Shown one piece after another: positions 5,529-10,760 of a stretch of DNA of 12,854 nt. The DNA is taken from contig PMTB01000066.1 in NCBI GenBank assembly GCA_003167475.1, positions 1-12,854 on the forward strand. Direction: 5' to 3'. Made by a program: the position numbers and the translations under genes. The first letter of the stretch is position 1; the number at the start of each line of letters is the position of its first letter. The notes under the pieces were generated by a model, which searched no databases, was not told where the DNA came from, and saw only the letters and a list, made by a program, of their open reading frames with translations. This DNA comes from a candidate division FCPU426 bacterium (GTDB lineage Bacteria > Oederibacteriota > PGYV01 > Palsa-1178).

Positions 5529-7232
5529 GTGAAAAAAAGCCATCTTTTCTTTTTAGCCCCCGTAGTCATTCTTTTTGTTTCGGCCTATGTCTATTTTTCG
5601 GACGCGGTAAAATCATTCGTTTTCACCCAGGTGCAGAAATTCTCATCCGCCGAAGTTTCCATGGACAACATCATATTCCTCGACGATAAATTCGACATCC
5701 CCGGCTACATGTCGTTCCTGGAGCGTATGAAGGGACTGGATAACTCCGTGGCCCTTTTCCTGCCGCAGGTTTACAATATGAAGATAGACGAGTACCTGGA
5801 CAACATGGACCTGGATGAGATCAAAAAGCTAAAAGACGGATACAGGGATTTTACCATGAAATTATCCGAGTCGCAAAACGTCATACCCGTTGTCTTCGTG
5901 GGCAGGGGAAACAAGGATTCGTCCCAGCATGATATGTCGGGCTTTTCGTACTTCAAATCCAAGGATGTGGATTTAAAGCTCGTGGAATACGACACCGTGA
6001 AGGTGATGTCGAAAAGAGCCTGGTACATGATGGGCAGCGCGGGTTTCTATGAGGAATATTACTACCTGCCTTTCACGATACCGGCCATAATGAAGTTCGG
6101 GGACAATGTGGTCGCGGGCGCCGCTGTGGAAGCCATAAGGAAATATTATAAATTCACCCGCAACAGGGTGAGTTATCAGGACGGCAGGCTCAAGATAGGC
6201 GATGTGATAGATTTTCCGCTGTTAAAGAGCGGGGATATCATTATTCACAGGCTCAAGGACAAGCCGAAAGTTTACGGCCTGAATGAATTCATTGCCGCGG
6301 ATAACCGCCTTTTAAACGACAAGATTATCATAGTAAAGAACAGGGATGTTTCGCAGTCCACCATGTTCAGCCTCGGCATTATGACGGCCAGTATAATGAA
6401 AGGCAGGTACATAAAGTACGATCCTTTCATGAACTACGCCGGAGCTTTCATAATCCTGCTCGGGCTTATCGCCGCCTACAGGTCATTCAGGCTTATTTTG
6501 GGAGCGCTTGTTTTTGCCGGCACTGAAGGCGTGTTCTTCCTGATCTCGGTGCTTTTCATGACAAACAGCATTTACCTGGATTTCGCCCTGTTAAGCGCCA
6601 TCAATCTTCTGGCGTTTGCGGTCATATATTATTACAGGATCTCGGTACTGTTCATGGACAGGGAAGCCAGGCTCAGGGTGCTTTCGCAATTCATGCACCC
6701 GAAGACCGTCAGGAAATTCATCATGAGGAACAAGGACATCAGGATAAAGAATACCTGGCTGAAAACATTCGTCATATACATTGATTTTGAGGAAGACACG
6801 GAACCCGACGCGGCAGGCATCAAAAAAACTTTTGAAAAAGCCCGTGAATTGATATATAATAGGCACAAGGATTTCATAATAAAGGGGCACAATAACGCGG
6901 ACATGGCCATAGTCATACTCGATGACGCGCCGGATCCCAGGCGGGTCATCGAGACCGCGCTTGAGATACGGGAAAAGTTCACGGATATGAAGTTCAACGT
7001 GGTCCTTAACAACACCGAAGTGTATATATTTGAGAATAAGAACGAACTGGGCATTCTGGATAAAAATTACGCTGTCAGGCGCGCCTCGGGTACGCTTGAA
7101 AAGAAAAAGTATATAGTGATACCGGAAGCGGACGTGCAGAAGTATATAAACCTTATTAAATTTCAAAAAATCGCCGGCACGGGCGGCGTGGTGCTTTTCA
7201 ATATAACCGGATTCAGGGAGGAGCAAAGCTGA
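5529..7232 (+). CDS. CHASE2 membrane sensor with degenerate class III cyclase (pseudocyclase) domain
   Basis: The 567-residue protein has the CHASE2-cyclase layout. An N-terminal membrane anchor (5-23) is followed by a large extracytoplasmic domain (about 40-300) whose start (DNIIFLDD) and end (LLNDKIIIVKNRDVS, then IKYDPFMNY) match CHASE2 boundaries. Three membrane helices (about 303-317, 321-343, 348-370) lead to a linker, LRVLSQFMHPKTVRKFI, typical before cyclase domains. The cytoplasmic domain (about 410-567) keeps the cyclase order: YIDF (D419, metal position 1), KGHNNADMA (K452 at the adenine-lysine position), APDPRRVIETALEIRE. However, metal Asp 2 aligns with N456, and the adenine Asp and catalytic Asn/Arg of the DxVNxAxR motif align with A515, R518 and T522. 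It is therefore probably inactive and may sense nucleotide or regulate partners. The GTG start lies six bases after the upstream stop with only a weak ribosome binding site. Alignment by eye. Confidence 0.78.
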   Translation: MKKSHLFFLAPVVILFVSAYVYFSDAVKSFVFTQVQKFSSAEVSMDNIIFLDDKFDIPGYMSFLERMKGLDNSVALFLPQVYNMKIDEYLDNMDLDEIKKLKDGYRDFTMKLSESQNVIPVVFVGRGNKDSSQHDMSGFSYFKSKDVDLKLVEYDTVKVMSKRAWYMMGSAGFYEEYYYLPFTIPAIMKFGDNVVAGAAVEAIRKYYKFTRNRVSYQDGRLKIGDVIDFPLLKSGDIIIHRLKDKPKVYGLNEFIAADNRLLNDKIIIVKNRDVSQSTMFSLGIMTASIMKGRYIKYDPFMNYAGAFIILLGLIAAYRSFRLILGALVFAGTEGVFFLISVLFMTNSIYLDFALLSAINLLAFAVIYYYRISVLFMDREARLRVLSQFMHPKTVRKFIMRNKDIRIKNTWLKTFVIYIDFEEDTEPDAAGIKKTFEKARELIYNRHKDFIIKGHNNADMAIVILDDAPDPRRVIETALEIREKFTDMKFNVVLNNTEVYIFENKNELGILDKNYAVRRASGTLEKKKYIVIPEADVQKYINLIKFQKIAGTGGVVLFNITGFREEQS

Positions 7233-8002
7233 TGAAACTAAAGGTTCTCGGATGTTACGGAGGGCAGCTGCCAGGGAAAAATCTCACGGGATTATTGCTT
7301 AATAACGACACGCTCATAGACGCGGGCACGGTGGGACTCACGGCTGACATCGAAGAACAGCGGGCCATAAAGAACATACTGATCTCGCACGCGCACCTGG
7401 ACCACACCGGCGGTATGCCGTTTTACTCCGTCAATATCGTAAGCAACAAGACCGCGAGCGTTAATGTTTACGGCTCGCAGTTCACCATGGACGCGGTACA
7501 GAACCACCTGATGAACGGCGTCACATGGCCGGATTTCACCAAGATAAAGAACTTCGCGGGCAATCCGGTCCTGAAATACATCACGATAGAGCCGAAAGTC
7601 TGGACAGCAATAGGCGGATACAAAGTCATGGCGATCCCGGTCAACCATACCATACCCACGGTTGGTTTCCTCATAGGAAAGGGCAATACATACATCCTTT
7701 ACAGCGGCGACACAAAGGATACGGACGAGATATGGGTTGAGGCAAAAAAGCTCGGGAAAAAACTCAAGGCCGCTTTCGTTGAAGTTGCTTTCCCTGACGA
7801 AGTGGATTTCCTGGCCGAGGCTTCCTGCCACCTGACCCCCAAAACCCTTGAAAAGCAGCTGCGCAAACTCCTGCCGCTGAAGCCAAAGACATACCTGTAC
7901 CACCTGAAACCAGAATATATGAAAGAGATAAAAAAAGGCCTGAAGAAGATCAAGGGATTTAAACTCACGCTGCTTGACGACGCCGACACCTTGAAAATAT
8001 AA
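7232..8002 (+). CDS. Class II cyclic-nucleotide phosphodiesterase-like metallo-beta-lactamase-fold hydrolase
   Basis: The 256-residue protein matches the class II 3',5'-cyclic-nucleotide phosphodiesterase family (yeast Pde1, Vibrio CpdP). It shows LGCYGG near the N-terminus, LIDAGTVGL, the metal motif SHAHLDHTGG (H53, H55, D57, H58), an NHLMNGVTWPDF segment characteristic of this family, VNHT (H139), LYSGDTKDTDEIW (D160) and HLTP (H200). These residues would bind two metal ions, probably zinc, and hydrolyse cAMP or cGMP to the 5'-nucleotide. No signal peptide is seen, so it is cytoplasmic. Its ATG overlaps the TGA of the pseudocyclase gene by one base (TGATG), with GGAGGAG at 7216-7222. Coupling to a cyclic-nucleotide receptor and a cyclase-like protein strongly supports this role over a generic hydrolase; RNase Z-type enzymes are the main alternative. 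Confidence 0.85.
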   Translation: MKLKVLGCYGGQLPGKNLTGLLLNNDTLIDAGTVGLTADIEEQRAIKNILISHAHLDHTGGMPFYSVNIVSNKTASVNVYGSQFTMDAVQNHLMNGVTWPDFTKIKNFAGNPVLKYITIEPKVWTAIGGYKVMAIPVNHTIPTVGFLIGKGNTYILYSGDTKDTDEIWVEAKKLGKKLKAAFVEVAFPDEVDFLAEASCHLTPKTLEKQLRKLLPLKPKTYLYHLKPEYMKEIKKGLKKIKGFKLTLLDDADTLKI

Positions 8003-8009
8003 AAAGACT

Positions 8010-8468
8010 ATGGACGTTCAGCTCAAAATAAGGGAAGCCGTAAAAAACGACATTGAAAAAATACTCGCCGTAGAGAACGGTTCGTTTCCCGTGCCATGGA
8101 ACGAACAGGCCTTTAAATGTGAATTCTCAAAACAAGCCTCGGGTATGAATTTATTCTTTGTGTCCGCGGATATTGACACCGGGGATATTGCAGGTTACGC
8201 GGTGGGGAACGTAATAGTGGATTTCGTTCATATCCTGAACATAGCCGTGGCCCCGCAATTCCGGGGAAAAGGCATAGGCCGCGAGCTCTTGAAAGCGGTT
8301 GAAAGGGAGGCCCTAAAGCGCAAGTTTTTCTCCCTGACTCTGGAAGTAAGGGAAACCAACGACCCGGCCATAAACCTCTACAAAAAATCAGGTTATATGG
8401 TAAAAGGCCGGCGGGAAAAGTCGTACAACGGCATTGAAGATGAACTGCTGATGTGGAAGACTTTATAG
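8010..8468 (+). CDS. rimI: RimI-type ribosomal-protein-alanine N-acetyltransferase
   Basis: This 152-residue GNAT protein has RimI features: FPVPWNEQAF (26-35) in the substrate region, HILNIAVAPQFRGKGIG (74-90) with the acetyl-CoA loop QFRGKGIG, LEVRETNDPAINLYKKSGY (111-129) with the catalytic-region N117 and Y124, and the C-terminal EDELLMWK. RimI acetylates the N-terminal alanine of ribosomal protein S18, and relatives act on other N-termini. It follows the phosphodiesterase gene by seven bases with no clear ribosome binding site, so it is probably translated by coupling in the same operon. Elsewhere rimI usually sits with tsaB/tsaD, so this location is unusual, and other N-acetylation targets are possible. 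A MITE-like repeat begins six bases after its stop. Confidence 0.85.
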   Translation: MDVQLKIREAVKNDIEKILAVENGSFPVPWNEQAFKCEFSKQASGMNLFFVSADIDTGDIAGYAVGNVIVDFVHILNIAVAPQFRGKGIGRELLKAVEREALKRKFFSLTLEVRETNDPAINLYKKSGYMVKGRREKSYNGIEDELLMWKTL

Positions 8469-8474
8469 TAGCGA

Positions 8475-8647
8475 TGTCATTGCGAGGAGCCGTCTTTGTT
8501 TTATGGCGACGAAGCAATCTCAGTTCCACCGATAAGTCTTTAAAAACAAGGCATTCCGCAAAAGAGCAGAGATTGCCCACTCGCTTTGCTCGGGACTTGA
8601 TGAAACATGGCGCTTCGTCGCTGAGGATCTCGCTCCTCGCAATGACA
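8475..8647. repeat. MITE-like palindromic element
   Basis: The 173-base element has perfect 16-bp terminal inverted repeats (TGTCATTGCGAGGAGC at 8475-8490 and its complement at 8632-8647). Nested inner arms also pair: GCGACGAAGC (8506-8515) with 8612-8621, and GCAATCTC (8514-8521) with 8569-8576. This is the widely dispersed TGTCATTGCGAGGAGC-type palindromic repeat found in many bacterial genomes. It carries no transposase. It separates the rimI-ended operon from the sigma-factor operon and could fold as a bidirectional terminator-like RNA. Confidence 0.85.
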
Positions 8648-8687
8648 GCGCTGCTAAAAAAACGTGCAAAAACCTGCAAAACCAAGT

Positions 8688-8715
8688 AAACTAAAACGCT
8701 TTCAGCGCCGTCTAA
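8688..8715 (+). promoter_or_regulatory. ECF-type promoter before the sigma-factor gene
   Basis: AAAC (8688-8691) and CGTCTAA (8709-8715) are spaced by 17 bases, matching the AAC/CGTC pattern of many ECF sigma promoters. The implied start near 8722 leaves a leader of about 17 bases containing GAGAGG (8725-8730). This suggests that the sigma factor activates its own operon and supports the start codon at 8739. Confidence 0.5.
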
Positions 8716-8738
8716 TTACCATGAGAGAGGCCACTATT

Positions 8739-9329
8739 ATGAAGCATCGCGAGGAAACTATCCACAGAGAGGACCTTGAAATAATAGCGGATATAAAGGC
8801 CGGCAAACAGATTGCCGTCGATGAACTTATACGCAAGTACCAAAAGCGCATATATAATACGGCTTACGGTTTGACCGTGGATTACGACGAGGCCTGGGAT
8901 GTGTCACAGGAAGCCCTGGTCAAGGTGATCAGGTACATAGGGACATTCAGGGGGGACAGTTCCTTCTGGACATTCATGTACCGTATCACCATGAACGCGT
9001 TTTATGATTACAAAAGGCGTCAAAAGGTGCGCGCCAAGGTCGGTAATTTCACAGACTATGAGAACGACGACGACAAGAGGGCCTTTGAGATAACGGATGT
9101 CATAGACATAGAGATGGATTATGAGCAAAAAGAACTTAAGGAGAAATTGAAAGCCGCCCTCGGGGCGCTCACGGAAGTGCAGAGGCAGGTTTTTGTCCTT
9201 AAAAATACGGAAGGCCTGAAGATCAGGGAAGTGGCGGTTGTCCTGGGCATGTCCGACGGGACCGTAAAATCGCACCTGAACAGGGCCATGGAAAAAATAA
9301 AAAAAACGCTTGGAGGCGTGCAGCCATGA
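8739..9329 (+). CDS. ECF-family RNA polymerase sigma factor (RpoE-like)
   Basis: The 196-residue protein has the two-domain ECF architecture: sigma region 2 (about 26-95), with AVDELIRKYQKRIYNTAY, the acidic YDEAWDVSQEAL segment and the promoter-melting/-10 region ending FYDYKRRQK; and region 4 (about 134-190), with LTEVQRQVFVLKNTEGLKI and the helix-turn-helix REVAVVLGMSDGTVKSHLNRAM. It directs core RNA polymerase to stress or envelope regulons. The frame is open further upstream with ATGs at 8664 and 8721, but 8739 is preferred: GAGAGG lies eight bases before it and an ECF promoter ends at 8715. The stop overlaps the anti-sigma start as ATGA, so the two are coupled and made in matched amounts. 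Confidence 0.92.
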   Translation: MKHREETIHREDLEIIADIKAGKQIAVDELIRKYQKRIYNTAYGLTVDYDEAWDVSQEALVKVIRYIGTFRGDSSFWTFMYRITMNAFYDYKRRQKVRAKVGNFTDYENDDDKRAFEITDVIDIEMDYEQKELKEKLKAALGALTEVQRQVFVLKNTEGLKIREVAVVLGMSDGTVKSHLNRAMEKIKKTLGGVQP

Positions 9330-9775
9330 ATGAAAAATGCGGGATAACCGACGAGACACTCGTCGATTACGTGTATGATGAGATAGAGGACGCGGCTAAG
9401 CGCAAAGAGGTTGAGGAACATATCAAAACCTGCGCCGAATGCGGCGCCGGGGTGAAAGAACTTGAACTTGTGAAAAAAACCGCGGAAAACGCGGATGTTG
9501 ATTTTTCGGATGATATATGGGACGTCCACAGGCAGGGTGTCCTGCGCAAGCTGGCCAAAAAGGAAAAACCCATGCGCAACTTCAGGGAAGTTTTCAATGT
9601 GAAGACTTTCGCGCTAGCGGCGATCATACTGCTTATGAGCGGCGTGGGGCTGCAATTGTACAGGTCTTTCCAGGCGACCCAGGAACAGCAGGTCATCGCG
9701 GACAAGGCTGACCTCCTCCAGAACATAGATATAATAGAGCGCCTTGATTTCTATGAAGAGATAAGCAATATATAA
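9326..9775 (+). CDS. Membrane-anchored zinc-finger anti-sigma factor
   Basis: The 149-residue protein has an N-terminal anti-sigma (ZAS-type) domain with the Hx3Cx2C zinc motif HIKTCAEC (H32, C36, C39) and an additional C5, then a single membrane helix (about 93-112) and a short extracytoplasmic tail ending in DLLQNIDIIERLDFYEEI. ZAS proteins bind and silence the ECF sigma factor encoded beside them until a signal releases it. The ATGA overlap with the sigma gene supports the pairing. The acidic, leucine-rich tail resembles tails of anti-sigma proteins that precede DUF3106 genes, as happens here, so the tail may contact that secreted protein; this last point is inference. Confidence 0.85.
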   Translation: MNEKCGITDETLVDYVYDEIEDAAKRKEVEEHIKTCAECGAGVKELELVKKTAENADVDFSDDIWDVHRQGVLRKLAKKEKPMRNFREVFNVKTFALAAIILLMSGVGLQLYRSFQATQEQQVIADKADLLQNIDIIERLDFYEEISNI

Positions 9776-9792
9776 AATAATGGAGAGTTAAA

Positions 9793-10278
9793 ATGAAAAA
9801 AATGTTTTTATTGTTGACCGCGGCCCTGTTTACCTGCGCCGCTCCGGCAGTCCTGCACTCGGCTGAAGCCGCAAAGCCGGCTGTCGCGGCCGTTGAAAAT
9901 TCCACGGTGTCTTCCGTGACGTCGCCGGCAAAAAAATGGGACCAGATGACGGACAAGGAAAAAGAAGAGGCTAAGGACGATTACCTGAAGATGAAGGATA
10001 TGGGCCAGAGCGTGACAGATTACCTGGCCAACGGCAGCAAAAAAACTGACAGCCTCTCTGTCGAGGATAAAAAGAAGCTGAAGAAAGCCTACGCGGAGTG
10101 GGAAAAACTCTCCCCGCATATGAAAGAAACAACGATGGCAAAGTATAAAAAGTGGATGGCTATGCCCCCGGAACAGCAGGGTAAGATAAAGGAAGCCTTC
10201 AAAAAGTACAAAAGCGCCTCGCCCGCGGAAAAAGCGAAGATAAGGCAGGCGGCGAAGGATAAGGCGGAAGAGCAGTAG
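9793..10278 (+). CDS. Secreted Lys-rich DUF3106-like protein
   Basis: The 161-residue protein has a signal peptide (about 1-24) and then a highly charged helical region with loose repeats spaced by tryptophans: KKWDQMTDKEKEEAKDDYLK (W49), LSVEDKKKLKKAYAEWEKLSP (W103) and KYKKWMAMPPEQQGKIKEAFKKYKSASP (W121). The W-x-L/M-(S/T/P)P-EE-(K/Q) pattern is that of the DUF3106 family, whose function is unknown. It lies 17 bases after the anti-sigma gene with GGAG (9782-9785) seven bases before its ATG, so it belongs to the sigma operon. By analogy with periplasmic CpxP/Spy- or heavy-metal-sensor-like helical proteins it may modulate the anti-sigma factor or be a regulon product; this is inference. Confidence 0.7.
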   Translation: MKKMFLLLTAALFTCAAPAVLHSAEAAKPAVAAVENSTVSSVTSPAKKWDQMTDKEKEEAKDDYLKMKDMGQSVTDYLANGSKKTDSLSVEDKKKLKKAYAEWEKLSPHMKETTMAKYKKWMAMPPEQQGKIKEAFKKYKSASPAEKAKIRQAAKDKAEEQ

Positions 10279-10300
10279 ATTGGCTGAGGGTTATCCATAT

Positions 10301-10373
10301 TTTGTAGTCGCACCCCTTCGTTTCATCGGGGTGCGTTGCTGGGATTAGGTGTTATGGGTGAGTAGAGAGGCTG
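10301..10373 (+). repeat. Stem-loop repeat, copy 1
   Basis: The first 38 bases (10301-10338) match 10425-10462 with one mismatch, and similarity continues through GTAGAGAGG to about 10373. The core is an 8-bp stem, CGCACCCC/GGGGTGCG (10309-10316 with 10328-10335), and an 11-base loop, preceded by TGTAGT. Confidence 0.8.
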
Positions 10374-10387
10374 CTTGCTGCCTCTCT
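10364..10387. repeat. AGAGAGG/CCTCTCT hairpin repeat
   Basis: AGAGAGG (10364-10370) pairs with CCTCTCT (10381-10387) around a loop containing GCTTGCT. The same plan, with variant inner bases, occurs twice at 1-98. Confidence 0.65.
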
Positions 10388-10424
10388 GACGCGGGCCTTC
10401 AAAACGCGGGTTGGAATTATTTTA

Positions 10425-10496
10425 TTTGTAGTCGCACCCCTTCGTTTCACCGGGGTGCGTTGTGGGAATTTGATTTTATGGGTATGTAGAGAGGTT
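10425..10496 (+). repeat. Stem-loop repeat, copy 2
   Basis: This second direct copy has the same 8-bp stem and 11-base loop as 10301-10373, starting 124 bases downstream. The single mismatch in the core lies at the end of the loop. Confidence 0.8.
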
Positions 10497-10556
10497 GGTA
10501 ATTAATAAGTTGTGCGGACTTTCTTAACGTTTGCTTGTTTTCAACCCTTATCTAGG

Positions 10557-10588
10557 CGCGGGCCGATGGGACGTAGGCCCGCGACTAC
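10557..10588 (-). repeat. Stem-loop repeat, copy 3, inverted with a different stem
   Basis: Read on the minus strand it starts with TGTAGT and has an 8-bp stem (10583-10576 with 10564-10557) and an 11-base loop identical at 8 of 11 positions to copies 1 and 2. The stem is CGCGGGCC/GGCCCGCG instead of CGCACCCC/GGGGTGCG: three base pairs differ and all stay paired. Confidence 0.65.
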
Positions 10589-10607
10589 ACGATCTAAAGC
10601 CATGGCT

Positions 10608-10660
10608 GAGCGGCGGCATCCGTCTCCGCTAAAGCTTCGACGGACATGGAGCGGCCGCTC
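10608..10660. repeat. GC-rich composite palindrome
   Basis: Outer arms GAGCGGC (10608-10614) and GCCGCTC (10654-10660) and inner arms CCGTC (10620-10624) and GACGG (10639-10643) pair around a loop with CGCTAAAGCTTC. The core resembles the one beside tRNA-Ala (1080-1114). Confidence 0.6.
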
Positions 10661-10691
10661 TACGCTGACCAAAACCCCATAGCATCCCTTA

Positions 10692-10720
10692 TTTACAAAC
10701 CCGCCCAATAATGATAAAAT
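10692..10720 (+). promoter_or_regulatory. Promoter of the O-antigen ligase gene
   Basis: TTTACA (10692-10697) and TAAAAT (10715-10720) are spaced by exactly 17 bases. Transcription would start near 10727 and give a leader of about 34 bases before the ATG, with AAGGCGG (10750-10756) as a modest ribosome binding site. Confidence 0.6.
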
Positions 10721-10760
10721 TAACCGTTATTTTACCTTATTACAGTAAAAAGGCGGTTAT

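Larger units (their letters stand above)
10279..10760. other. 482-base intergenic region filled with palindromic repeats
   Basis: No gene is supported here. The region holds two direct copies of a stem-loop repeat, a third inverted copy with a different stem, an AGAGAGG/CCTCTCT hairpin and a large GC-rich palindrome, followed by the promoter of the O-antigen ligase gene. It separates the sigma operon from a cell-surface gene cluster. Confidence 0.7.

Noticed and set aside
6591..7226. A 211-codon minus-strand frame inside the CHASE2 protein gene.
   Set aside because: It is antisense to clear coding sequence and its residues show no domain; long antisense frames are expected from the codon bias.
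7292..7903. A 203-codon minus-strand frame within the phosphodiesterase gene.
   Set aside because: It is antisense to a gene with intact metal-binding motifs and has no recognisable features.
8113..8685. Frames on both strands spanning the MITE-like element.
   Set aside because: They are made of the palindromic repeat itself and have no ribosome binding site or protein-like composition.
8664..8738. Longer N-terminus for the sigma factor.
   Set aside because: The extra residues are Lys/Arg-rich and low in similarity to ECF factors, the predicted promoter lies inside this stretch, and 8739 has the better ribosome binding site.
10301..10496. CRISPR-like direct repeats.
   Set aside because: There are only two direct copies, 124 bases apart, each palindromic and with similarity continuing outside the core; no array or cas gene is present.
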